This document shows, one piece after another, positions 5,237 through 12,194 of a DNA stretch of 12,590 bases. How positions within the stretch are numbered: position 1 is the first letter of the stretch; each line of letters starts with the position of its first letter. The position numbers and the translations under genes were made by a program. The notes under the pieces are model-generated. The model had not been told where the DNA came from. It worked only from the letters and a program-made list of their open reading frames with translations, and made no database searches. Source of the DNA: SCQX01 sp035720945 (GTDB lineage: Bacteria; Pseudomonadota; Gammaproteobacteria; Burkholderiales; Burkholderiaceae_B); contig DASTNK010000064.1 in assembly GCA_035720945.1 (NCBI GenBank), positions 1 to 12,590 of the forward strand, given 5' to 3'.

Positions 5237-6366
5237 ACGCCCCGGTACTTTACGACGTTGTCGCCACCGCCGGCCCGCACAAAGTGGGTGTGGCCACATT
5301 GAACAGCCCGCAAACGCTCAACGGCCTGTCGCTCGCCATGTGCGAATCCCTGGCCGCGCAACTGGCCGAGTGGGAGTCCGACGACACCATCGCGCTGGTC
5401 GTGCTCAGGGGGGCGGGGGAAAAGGCGTTCTGCGCCGGCGGCGACTTGCACGGCCTGTATGCAGGCATGCGGGACAACGCCAGTGGCCGGGCATGGGACA
5501 ATCTCTATGCACGGCGCTTTTTCGACGTGGAGTATCGGCTCGACTATCAGATCCACACCTATTCCAAGCCGGTGCTGTGTTGGGGCAGTGGCATCGTCAT
5601 GGGCGGCGGCGTCGGCCTCATGATGGGCGCCAGCCACAGGGTGGCCAGCGACACGACCCGTTTCGCCATGCCCGAAATCACGATCGGCCTGTTCCCCGAT
5701 GTGGGTGGCACCTGGATGCTGAGCCGTCTGCCGGCTGGCATTGGCCTGTTCCTGGCGCTGACCGGCGCGCAATTGGGGGCCAGCGACTGCCGCCATCTGG
5801 GGTTGGCCAATTATGTGTTGGAATCCCACCGTTGGCCGGAACTGATGGAACGCATCCAGTCCGAAGAATGGGCGCCTTCGCGTGCGCAGAACGACGATCG
5901 ACTTCATCGTATCCTGACCGCCTTGCAAGCGGCCGACCTCGCCCCGGGGCCTTTGCAGACCCACTACACCGAAATTCAGAGCTGGTGCCTGTCGCCGAAC
6001 CTGGAGACGGTCGGCGCGAACCTGGCGGCGCTCGCCTCGCACGACGATCCCTGGCTCAAGCGCGCGGCAAGCACGTTCATCGCGGGGTCGCCGGGGTCGG
6101 CCCGCTTGTGCTTCGCTTTGTTGCGGCGCACTCGCAATCTTTCGCTGGCCGAGGCTTTCCGACAGGAATACATCGTGTCGCTGCAATGCGGCGTGCAAGG
6201 CGATTTCCAGGAGGGCATCCGGGCCTTGCTCATCGACAAGGACAAGAAACCGGCCTGGCGACCCGCCAGCCTTGCGGAGGCTGACGATGCCTGGGTCGCG
6301 CGCTTTTTCGCGCCGTCGTGGCCACGAGGTTCCAGCCATCCGCTGGCCGATCTTGGAAACGCATAA
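5233..6366 (+). CDS. 3-hydroxyisobutyryl-CoA hydrolase-like crotonase (HIBCH family)
   Basis: This 377-residue member of the enoyl-CoA hydratase/isomerase superfamily is predicted to cleave 3-hydroxyisobutyryl-CoA to free 3-hydroxyisobutyrate and CoA. The length is right for HIBCH and too long for a plain hydratase (about 260). The oxyanion-hole region FCAGGDLHGLY is at 66-75 and GGGVGLMMGASHRVA at 124-138. The FAMPEITIGLFPDVGGTW motif at 144-161 places Glu148 and Asp156 where the HIBCH catalytic acids lie. The C-terminal half contains the extra helical region of the hydrolase branch (SLQCGVQGDFQEGIRALLIDKDKKPAW). The ATG overlaps the ACAD stop codon (ATGA), so translation is coupled. Some family members are annotated as enoyl-CoA hydratase, and a dual or different substrate cannot be ruled out. 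Confidence 0.88.
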   Translation: MNAPVLYDVVATAGPHKVGVATLNSPQTLNGLSLAMCESLAAQLAEWESDDTIALVVLRGAGEKAFCAGGDLHGLYAGMRDNASGRAWDNLYARRFFDVEYRLDYQIHTYSKPVLCWGSGIVMGGGVGLMMGASHRVASDTTRFAMPEITIGLFPDVGGTWMLSRLPAGIGLFLALTGAQLGASDCRHLGLANYVLESHRWPELMERIQSEEWAPSRAQNDDRLHRILTALQAADLAPGPLQTHYTEIQSWCLSPNLETVGANLAALASHDDPWLKRAASTFIAGSPGSARLCFALLRRTRNLSLAEAFRQEYIVSLQCGVQGDFQEGIRALLIDKDKKPAWRPASLAEADDAWVARFFAPSWPRGSSHPLADLGNA

Positions 6367-6397
6367 GCCAGGGCGCCTGGCCGCATAGACAGTTTTT
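6367..6397 (+). terminator. possible weak terminator or attenuator before mmsB
   Basis: A perfect 6-bp stem, GCCAGG / CCTGGC with a GCG loop (6367-6381), begins just after the hydrolase stop codon. A T5 run comes at 6393-6397, 11 bases beyond the stem, too far for a textbook terminator. It may reduce readthrough into mmsB, which has its own strong Shine-Dalgarno. Confidence 0.3.
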
Positions 6398-6461
6398 CAT
6401 CAGAACAGGCGGCCCGCGTCGTCGACACGAACCGTCCATCACCGACCAAAAAGGAGACATC

Positions 6462-7346
6462 ATGAGTCGAGTCGCATTCATCGGTCTGGGGCATATGGGT
6501 GGCCCCATGGCATTGAACTTGATCAAGGCTGGGCATGAGCTGCATGTCCACGATCTGGTGCCGCAGGCCATCAAGGCGGCAGTGGATGCCGGTGCGCAGG
6601 CCGCCGATTCGGCGGCGTCCGCCGTGCGCGGCGCGGATGCGGTCGTGACCATGCTGCCGGCCAGCAAACACGTCGAAGCGCTATACCTTGGCGAATCCGG
6701 CCTGCTTGCCGGCATCGCGCCTGGAACCCTCGTCATGGAATGCAGCACCATCGCGCCGGCCTCGGCGCGCAAAGTGGCCGAGGCCGCCCAGGCCCGCAAG
6801 ATTCCCATGATCGACGCCCCGGTGTCCGGCGGCACCGGCGGCGCGGCGGCGGGCACCCTCACGTTCATCGTGGGCGGGGAAAACGGCGCCCTCGAGGCGG
6901 CGAGACCCTATCTGGAAGTCATGGGCAAGAACATTTTCCACGCCGGCGGCGCCGGGGCGGGGCAGGTGGCCAAGATCTGCAACAACATGCTGCTGGGTAT
7001 CCTCATGGCCGGCACCTCCGAGGCGTTGGCGCTTGGCGTCGCGAGCGGGCTCGACCCCAAGGTGCTTTCCGACATCATCGCCAAGAGCTCCGGACGCAAC
7101 TGGGCCACGGAACTGTACAACCCGTGGCCGGGCGTCATGGAGCATGCGCCGGCCTCGCACGATTACGCGGGGGGGTTCGGTGTGGACCTGATGCTGAAGG
7201 ATCTGGGCCTGGCCGCCGAGGCGGCGCTGCAGGCCCGGGCCTCGGTGCCGCTGGGCGAATTGGCGCGGAACCTGTATTCCCTGCATAGCGCCCAGGGCAA
7301 CGGTGCGCTGGATTTCTCCAGTATCCTGAACTTGTTCAAGAAGTAA
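6462..7346 (+). CDS. mmsB: 3-hydroxyisobutyrate dehydrogenase
   Basis: This NAD-dependent enzyme of 294 residues oxidises 3-hydroxyisobutyrate to methylmalonate semialdehyde, the valine-pathway step after the upstream hydrolase. The N-terminal Rossmann motif is VAFIGLGHMGGPMALNL (4-20). The substrate-binding DAPVSGGTGGAAAGTL is at 118-132. The catalytic-lysine segment GAGQVAKICNNMLLG (165-179) puts Lys171 and Asn175 at the active site. The C-terminal helical dimer domain holds GFGVDLMLKDLGLA (238-251). AAGGAG at 6451-6456, five bases before the ATG, clearly sets the start; the frame is open further upstream but lacks a comparable site. A related beta-hydroxyacid dehydrogenase such as tartronate semialdehyde reductase would share motifs, but the gene neighbours favour MmsB. 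MmsA, the next enzyme, is not in the window. Confidence 0.93.
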   Translation: MSRVAFIGLGHMGGPMALNLIKAGHELHVHDLVPQAIKAAVDAGAQAADSAASAVRGADAVVTMLPASKHVEALYLGESGLLAGIAPGTLVMECSTIAPASARKVAEAAQARKIPMIDAPVSGGTGGAAAGTLTFIVGGENGALEAARPYLEVMGKNIFHAGGAGAGQVAKICNNMLLGILMAGTSEALALGVASGLDPKVLSDIIAKSSGRNWATELYNPWPGVMEHAPASHDYAGGFGVDLMLKDLGLAAEAALQARASVPLGELARNLYSLHSAQGNGALDFSSILNLFKK

Positions 7347-7352
7347 GAAAAC

Positions 7353-7397
7353 ACGACATCACGGCGGCGGCTCTTCAGGCGGTCGCTGTGATGTCGT
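7353..7397 (-). terminator. intrinsic terminator of ygfZ, overlapping its last codons
   Basis: The arms ACGACATCAC (7353-7362) and GTGATGTCGT (7388-7397) pair perfectly over 10 bp. The stem extends inward by GGCG/CGCT with one G-U pair. On the minus strand the stem is followed by GTTTTCTT, the U-run expected of a Rho-independent terminator. The first arm on that strand encodes the final YDIT residues of YgfZ, so the hairpin spans the stop codon. It sits in the 28-base gap to convergent mmsB and may also shield that gene's end. Confidence 0.7.
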
Positions 7398-8430
7398 AGG
7401 GCAGGCTTTCCAGGGTGATGGCCGGGCCATCGGCGGCACCCAGACGAAAATCAGCCTGCCCAAGGTCGGTAAGCGCGGCTTCGAACAAAATGTGCCCGGC
7501 ACCGCTCACGTTGACAGCATTGATGACGCGGCCGCACGGTGCGTCGGGGTGTGTGCTGTCGTAGATGTCGGATCCGGGCAGTTCTTCCGCCTGTTGGTTG
7601 GCCGCTGGAATGAGCCCGTGGGCCATGCGACGCTTGATGGTGCCCCGGTAGTGGCTGCGCGCCACCACCTCTTGACCCGGGTAGCAACCCTTGGTGAAAC
7701 TCAACCCGCCGATCAGATCGAGATTGAGCGTCTGGGGAATGAATAGCTCGTGGGTCGCCGATACCACCCAGCCCAACCCGGCCGCGATGTCCTGCGTCTG
7801 CCAGCACGAGGCCGGCACGGACAAAGCGCTGTGCAAGGGTTGAGAGGAGCGGTTGGCCCCGATGGATGACGCGGAGGCCGACGCGTCAGGGATGATGCGC
7901 CACCACCGTTGCAATGCTGGGTGGCCGCTGGGTGCGGCGACCCAGATACCCGAGTTGGAACGCGTGATATCGTACGGCCGGAACACGCCGGATGGGGGCG
8001 TGGGAAGCTCGCTGGCCTGGTCGTCATCGTATGTAACCAATTGGGCCGACCCGGCGTCGGACATTGCCAAACTTTCCAGGGCGCCTTCTGTCATAGGAAG
8101 CAGGACGCCATCGATTCGCGCCGGGAGGGGTTTGATCGACACTTTGGCTCGCAATACGAATTTGGCCAGGCGGGCGGCGAAGGCCGCCGCGATGTCTTGT
8201 TTCAGCAGGATGAAGAAAGCCGATGGCGGGTCCGCCCCTTGCCATACAATCATGCTGGCCATGAGACGCCCTTTTGGGGAGCAGTAGCCCGCCAGTTGCG
8301 CGCGAGCGGGATTGGACGACGCGATGTCCTGGGTGAGTTGTCCTTGCAGGAACGTGGCGGCATCGGGCCCGGAGACTTCAAGCAGGGCGAGATCGTCAAG
8401 GCTTGCTTCGAGTGGCGCGTGGGAATTCAT
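7375..8430 (-). CDS. ygfZ: folate-binding protein YgfZ (Fe-S cluster maintenance, GcvT-like)
   Basis: This 351-residue homologue of E. coli YgfZ and mitochondrial Iba57 uses tetrahydrofolate to support assembly or repair of certain [4Fe-4S] enzymes. The family hallmark KGCYPGQE is at 247-254, with Cys249 as the key cysteine, followed by VVARSHYRGTIKRR. The GcvT-like N-terminal region is recognisable in LLEVSGPDAATFLQGQLTQDI and the following YCSPKGRLMASM. The ATG at 8430 is chosen because homology begins there (SLDDLALLEVSG). The open frame upstream of it reads through sequence that contains the mltG promoter and lacks similarity. The gene is divergent from mltG and convergent with mmsB. Family length is about 320-350, so it appears complete. 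Confidence 0.93.
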   Translation of the reverse strand: MNSHAPLEASLDDLALLEVSGPDAATFLQGQLTQDIASSNPARAQLAGYCSPKGRLMASMIVWQGADPPSAFFILLKQDIAAAFAARLAKFVLRAKVSIKPLPARIDGVLLPMTEGALESLAMSDAGSAQLVTYDDDQASELPTPPSGVFRPYDITRSNSGIWVAAPSGHPALQRWWRIIPDASASASSIGANRSSQPLHSALSVPASCWQTQDIAAGLGWVVSATHELFIPQTLNLDLIGGLSFTKGCYPGQEVVARSHYRGTIKRRMAHGLIPAANQQAEELPGSDIYDSTHPDAPCGRVINAVNVSGAGHILFEAALTDLGQADFRLGAADGPAITLESLPYDITATA

Positions 8431-8463
8431 GGATCCTGTACTTCTCTGATACGACTGCGACAA

Positions 8464-8492
8464 TGGATACGGAAAAAAGTAGAGTTTATGAT
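8464..8492 (+). promoter_or_regulatory. sigma-70-type promoter candidate for mltG-tmk-holB
   Basis: TGGATA (8464-8469, 4/6 to TTGACA) and TATGAT (8487-8492, 5/6 to TATAAT) are separated by an ideal 17 bases. They lie in the 112-base space between divergent ygfZ and mltG. Transcription would start near 8499, leaving a leader of about 44 bases. This is the best promoter-like sequence in the window judged by spacing. Confidence 0.45.
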
Positions 8493-8542
8493 AACGGGCT
8501 TCAGCCTGGTTGTGTGGTGCGCGGGGCGGGGCGCTCTCAGGC

Positions 8543-9550
8543 ATGAGGCGCATGAAGGCGGTCCTCGGATATGGCGTGCTTGCGGCCATCATCGTAGTGG
8601 CGGCGGCGGCCGGATTCGCCTGGCATTGGGTGTATTCCCCGGTGAGGATGGATGCGAACCCCATCGACTACACAGTCGAACCAGGCAGTTCGCCGCGCAT
8701 CATCGCCCGGCTGATGAACAAGCAGGGCATCCATGTGAACGAAACGGGCTTCGTCCTGCTTGCGCGGCTCAGCGGGCGTGCCAAAGGCTTGAAGGCGGGC
8801 GCCTACGAAACCCAGGCGGGCGACACCCCCTGGAAGCTGCTCGAACGCATGGCCAACGGTGACATGACCCAGGCCCGGCTGACGCTTGTGGAAGGTTGGA
8901 CCTATCAGCGCATACGCCAGGCCTTGCGGGATGACCCCAGTGTCAAGCAGACGTTGCAGGGGGTATCCGACAAAGAGTTGTTGTCACGTCTAGGGTCTGA
9001 CAAGACCAATCCGGAGGGCCTCTTCTTCCCGGACACGTATGTTTTCGCGCCCGGCACCAGCGATTTCGACATTCTGCGCCGGGCCTACCGCGCTGAACAG
9101 AGCTTGTTGGCCACGCTTTGGGCTGATCGTGAGCCAGGCCTGCCGCTGACGAGTCCTTACCAAGCGCTCATTCTCGCGTCGCTCATCGAGAAAGAGACCG
9201 GCCATAGCGCCGACCGACGCCGCGTCGCCGGGGTTTTCGTCAATCGTCTGCGCCTGAACATGCCATTGCAAACTGACCCATCGGTCATCTATGGCATGGG
9301 CGACGCATACCATGGCAAACTGCACAAGAAGGATCTGGAAACCGACACGCCGTGGAACACCTATACGCGCACCGGGTTGCCGCCCACGCCCATCGCGTGC
9401 GTGGGCAAGGCGTCCCTGCTGGCGGCGCTGCACCCCGAGGCCCACAAGTATCTGTATTTCGTGTCCAGAGGGGACGGAACGAGCGAGTTTTCCGAAGACC
9501 TGGCGAGCCACAACCGGGCCGTTGCCAAATACATTCTGGGGAAACACTAG
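8543..9550 (+). CDS. mltG: endolytic murein transglycosylase MltG (YceG-like)
   Basis: MltG cuts nascent peptidoglycan strands at the inner membrane and is thought to set glycan chain length. The 335-residue product has one N-terminal membrane anchor (about residues 6-30) after a short basic MRRMK. A LysM-like region follows (YTVEPGSSPRIIARLMNKQGI), then the YceG catalytic domain with EGLFFPDTYVF and ILASLIEKETG. Glu216, the first Glu of EKET, matches the catalytic Glu218 of E. coli. The block VAGVFVNRLRLNMPLQTDPSVIYGMG and the late NTYTRTGLPPTPI complete the family pattern. The ATG at 8543 and another at 8552 are both plausible, and neither has a good Shine-Dalgarno. The TAG stop overlaps the GTG of tmk by one base. 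Pairing with tmk and holB is a conserved proteobacterial arrangement. Confidence 0.95.
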   Translation: MRRMKAVLGYGVLAAIIVVAAAAGFAWHWVYSPVRMDANPIDYTVEPGSSPRIIARLMNKQGIHVNETGFVLLARLSGRAKGLKAGAYETQAGDTPWKLLERMANGDMTQARLTLVEGWTYQRIRQALRDDPSVKQTLQGVSDKELLSRLGSDKTNPEGLFFPDTYVFAPGTSDFDILRRAYRAEQSLLATLWADREPGLPLTSPYQALILASLIEKETGHSADRRRVAGVFVNRLRLNMPLQTDPSVIYGMGDAYHGKLHKKDLETDTPWNTYTRTGLPPTPIACVGKASLLAALHPEAHKYLYFVSRGDGTSEFSEDLASHNRAVAKYILGKH

Positions 9551-10209
9551 TGACGCAAGAACGGCGGGGCTGTCTCATCACATTGGAAGGGCTCGATGGC
9601 GCGGGCAAGAGCACACACGTCCAGTGGTTGGTCGACTGTCTGCGTTCCAAAGGGATGTCGGTGTTGTCCACGCGCGAGCCTGGTGGCACGGCGCTTGGCG
9701 AGCAATTGCGGCAAATGGTGCTGACCCAGCCCATGCGGCTCGAAACCGAGACGCTGCTGATGTTTGCGGCACGGTGCGAGCACATCCATACGGTCATCGA
9801 ACCAGCATTGGCCGATGGGCGCTGGGTGGTGTGTGACCGCTTCACCGACGCCACCTATGCCTATCAGGGTGGCGGCCGAGGGTTGGGCGGCGCGGCGGTG
9901 CGAGCGCTGGAACAATGGGTGCACCCCGGTTTGCAGCCGGATCTCACCTTGTTGTTCGACGTGCCCCTCGAGGTCGCGCGCCAGCGCCTGGCGCGGGGCC
10001 GGGATCTGGACCGGTTCGAACAGGAGGGCGCGGGTTTCTTCGAACGCACGCGCAATGCCTATCACGAAAGGGCGACCGCACACCCTGGCCGGGTCCGCAT
10101 CATCGATTCCACACTCGGCGTCGAGCAGGTGCGCGAGTCCCTGGCTCGGCAGTTGGACATCTTGTTCGACAAGCGGCGGGCTTCGTCGACGGGGCGCTCG
10201 GAATCATGA
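9550..10209 (+). CDS. tmk: thymidylate kinase
   Basis: Tmk phosphorylates dTMP to dTDP with ATP, an essential step in dTTP supply. The P-loop GLDGAGKST is at 14-22, and TREPGG at 41-46 contacts the nucleotide. The DRF motif (Asp96-Arg97) lies in VVCDRFTDATYAYQGGGRG. The arginine-rich lid ARGRDLDRF is at 148-156, and NAYHERA lies near the C-terminus. The 219-residue length is close to normal. The GTG start at 9550 is chosen because it overlaps the mltG stop codon, has GGGG 8 bases upstream, and gives the expected short N-terminus before LITLEGLDG. The end overlaps holB by ATGA, so mltG-tmk-holB look translationally coupled. The last dozen residues (RASSTGRSES) are a nonconserved tail. Confidence 0.96.
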   Translation: MTQERRGCLITLEGLDGAGKSTHVQWLVDCLRSKGMSVLSTREPGGTALGEQLRQMVLTQPMRLETETLLMFAARCEHIHTVIEPALADGRWVVCDRFTDATYAYQGGGRGLGGAAVRALEQWVHPGLQPDLTLLFDVPLEVARQRLARGRDLDRFEQEGAGFFERTRNAYHERATAHPGRVRIIDSTLGVEQVRESLARQLDILFDKRRASSTGRSES

Positions 10210-11249
10210 CCCAACCACCGCGATTCCTTCCGTGGCAGTTCGACATGGCGCGTACATGGCTGGGTGCGCGGGAACGGTTCGCCCACGCCTGGCTCGTACA
10301 CGGCCTGGCCGGCACCGGCAAGCGCCAGTTCGCCCTGGCGGCGGCCGCCAGCCTGTTGTGCGAACAGCCGGAACACGGCCTGGCGTGCGGACACTGCACG
10401 GCATGTCAGTGGTTTGCCAGTGGCAACCATCCCGACTTCCGTCGCATCCGTCCGGATGCCGTCGCGCTCGAAGAAGGCGCCGAGCAGGACGACACTGAGG
10501 CGACTGGTGCCGGCGCGAGTAAAACACCCTCAGCGGAAATCCGGGTCGATCAGCTCCGATCCCTGGGCACCTGGTTCAACACCGCGACACACCGTGGGGG
10601 GTGGCGCGTCGCGGCCTTGTATCCCGCCCATGCGCTGAACACGATTTCCGCCAACGCGTTGCTCAAGGTCTTGGAAGAGCCGCCAGAACACACGGTTTTC
10701 TTGATTGTGGCGGATGCGCCGGATCGCCTGTTGCCCACGCTGGTGTCGCGCTGCAGGCGGTTGCCCGTTCCCGTGCCCCCCAGGCAAGACAGTATCGCCT
10801 GGCTGAAATCCGAGGGCGTGGCGGATCCAGGACAGTGGCTTGCCAGCGCCGGCGGCGCCCCGTTGCTGGCGCTACGCAGCGCGCGCGCCGCCGACACGCC
10901 CTGCCCCGATTGGCTGTCTGGGTTTCTGATGGCCTTGGCTGAAGGTGGCGTGGCGGACGTCGGTCCGTTGGCCGATCTGCTGGACAAGACGCCGCCGGAA
11001 GAATGGCTGGACGGGCTTCAACGCTTGTTCATGGATCTGGCCCTCGCAGGGGCCAGCGTGCCGCTGCGCTATTATCCAACCCTGGAGGGCCCGATCCGCA
11101 TCGTTGCTGAACGTGCATCGTTGGCTCGCCTCACCCAGGCCGGGCACTGGCTGGCCAAGCAGCGCCGCTTTGCGCGCCACCCGTTGAATGCCCGGCTGTT
11201 GGTTCACGCCACCCTCGATCGGCTTGCCGTGGCGTGCCGGCCCGTTTGA
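10206..11249 (+). CDS. holB: DNA polymerase III delta' subunit
   Basis: Delta' is part of the clamp-loader complex that places the beta sliding clamp on primed DNA. The 347-residue product has a P-loop-like GLAGTGKR (33-40). It carries a zinc-binding cysteine set at Cys52, Cys61, Cys64 and Cys67 (LACGHCTACQ). The AAA+ core continues with ISANALLKVLEEPPEHTVFLIV and the SRC motif at 181-183 (LPTLVSRCRRL). An acidic, low-complexity insert at about 86-110 precedes EIRVDQLRSL, as in other Burkholderiales. In the family the nucleotide site of delta' is largely inactive, so the P-loop here may be structural. The start overlaps the tmk stop by ATGA. In Pseudomonas pilZ sits between holB and tatD; here the two are 53 bases apart with no pilZ. 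Confidence 0.93.
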   Translation: MTQPPRFLPWQFDMARTWLGARERFAHAWLVHGLAGTGKRQFALAAAASLLCEQPEHGLACGHCTACQWFASGNHPDFRRIRPDAVALEEGAEQDDTEATGAGASKTPSAEIRVDQLRSLGTWFNTATHRGGWRVAALYPAHALNTISANALLKVLEEPPEHTVFLIVADAPDRLLPTLVSRCRRLPVPVPPRQDSIAWLKSEGVADPGQWLASAGGAPLLALRSARAADTPCPDWLSGFLMALAEGGVADVGPLADLLDKTPPEEWLDGLQRLFMDLALAGASVPLRYYPTLEGPIRIVAERASLARLTQAGHWLAKQRRFARHPLNARLLVHATLDRLAVACRPV

Positions 11250-11288
11250 TGCGCGCTGGCCTGCGCTTGCGGGCCGGCCGCTGATTTT
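11236..11288 (+). terminator. competing GC-rich hairpins at the holB end
   Basis: GCCGGCCCG (11236-11244) and CGGGCCGGC (11270-11278) form a perfect 9-bp inverted repeat enclosing the holB stop codon. The same downstream arm can instead pair with GCTGGCCTGC (11255-11264) into a 10-bp stem with a GCTT loop and two G-U pairs. A T4 run follows at 11285-11288. The second fold resembles a weak terminator and the first would disrupt it. This could modulate tatD expression, but that role is inferred from the folding alone. Confidence 0.4.
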
Positions 11289-11302
11289 GAAAAGCTATTG
11301 CC

Positions 11303-12091
11303 ATGTTCGTTGATTCCCATTGCCATCTCAATTTTCCCGATCTCGCCGCCAACCTGCCGGACATCCTGGCGCGCATGGCGCGCAATCAGGTCGGCCATGC
11401 CCTGGTCGTCAGCGTGAACCTGCCGGACTGGCCTGGCCTGATGGCGCTTGTGGGGCCTCACGCCAATCTTTATGCTTCCGTCGGAGTTCATCCCGATTAC
11501 GAAGACACGCCGGAACCGTCGGTGGACGAACTGGTCGGCCTGGCGGCCCAACCCAAAGTGGTCGCCATCGGAGAAACCGGCCTGGATTACTTCCGGCTTG
11601 CCGAGCCGCTGGAATGGCAGCGCGAGCGCTTTCGCACACATATCCGGGCGAGCCGGGCGAGCCGGTTGCCGCTGATCATCCATACCCGGGTCGCGAGCGC
11701 CGATACGCTGCGCATCATGCAGGAAGAGGGGGCCGACGACATCGGCGGCGTCATGCATTGCTTCACGGAATCATGGGAGGTGGCCGAGGCGGCCATGGCG
11801 CAGAACTTCTATATTTCACTGTCCGGCATTGTCACGTTCAAGAGTGCCAAGGCATTGCAGGACGTGGCCACCCGCGTGCCGCTGGATCGCCTGTTGATCG
11901 AGACGGATTCGCCCTATCTTGCGCCAGTACCGCATCGAGGTAGTGTCAATGACCCGTCAAAGGTGATTCACGTGGCCGAGAAGATCGCCGAGTTGCGCGG
12001 CGTGCCGGTGGCAACCATCGCGGAACATTCAACTAATAATTTCTTCAAATTATTCAATAAGATAAATAGGAATATTGAAGTAAAACAATAG
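11303..12091 (+). CDS. tatD: TatD family metal-dependent hydrolase / 3'-5' DNase
   Basis: This 262-residue TIM-barrel metallohydrolase is predicted to be a DNase; E. coli TatD is a 3'-5' exonuclease linked to repair of oxidised DNA. Metal ligands expected in the family are all present: His6 and His8 in VDSHCHLNF, Glu91 in VVAIGETGLDY, His127 in LIIHTR, His152 in GVMHCFTES, and Asp202 in LLIETDSPYLAP. The family's YASVGVHP is at 57-64. The late HRGSVNDPSKV replaces the commoner HRGKxNEP. The ATG at 11303 is the only good start, since the gap upstream holds the holB hairpins. The last ~20 codons (from about STNNFFKLF) turn abruptly AT-rich and use codons rare elsewhere in the window. The gene lies 53 bases after holB on the same strand and is likely cotranscribed unless the hairpin blocks it. 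Confidence 0.94.
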   Translation: MFVDSHCHLNFPDLAANLPDILARMARNQVGHALVVSVNLPDWPGLMALVGPHANLYASVGVHPDYEDTPEPSVDELVGLAAQPKVVAIGETGLDYFRLAEPLEWQRERFRTHIRASRASRLPLIIHTRVASADTLRIMQEEGADDIGGVMHCFTESWEVAEAAMAQNFYISLSGIVTFKSAKALQDVATRVPLDRLLIETDSPYLAPVPHRGSVNDPSKVIHVAEKIAELRGVPVATIAEHSTNNFFKLFNKINRNIEVKQ

Positions 12092-12194
12092 AAAAATCGA
12101 AGTGTAATAGCTCATATCGCTTCTGATTCCAGGCAAGCCATTGTCGGTTTTGATTCTAGCATTTTTGCCCGTATTAATTTAAAGAAAAACATTA
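12092..12194 (+). other. AT-rich intergenic spacer
   Basis: The 103 bases between tatD and the ankyrin gene are visibly AT-rich compared with the GC-rich rest of the window. They hold no gene. A 6-bp stem GAAGTG/CGCTTC (one G-U) near the start lacks a T-run, so no clear terminator for tatD is seen. The promoter candidate for the next gene lies at the far end. Confidence 0.6.
12150..12177 (+). promoter_or_regulatory. candidate promoter for the ankyrin gene
   Basis: TTGATT (12150-12155) and TATTAA (12172-12177) are separated by 16 bases. Each matches the sigma-70 consensus at four of six positions. Transcription would start about ten bases before the ATG at 12195, with a weak AAAGAA ribosome-binding sequence. 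AT-rich DNA produces such matches by chance, so confidence is low. Confidence 0.3.

Noticed and set aside
3680..5299. Long antisense open frame (539 codons) over the ACAD gene
   Set aside because: It is opposite a clear ACAD with full motifs and its translation is Arg/Gly/His/Ala-rich without any recognisable domain. GC-rich coding DNA produces such frames routinely.
5155..6339. Long antisense open frame (394 codons) over the HIBCH-like gene
   Set aside because: It is a shadow of a gene with an intact crotonase signature; the composition is low-complexity and no start-site signal or family motif is visible.
12098..12124. Terminator for tatD at the GAAGTG/CGCTTC stem
   Set aside because: The stem is only 6 bp with a G-U pair and a 13-base loop, and no T-run follows.
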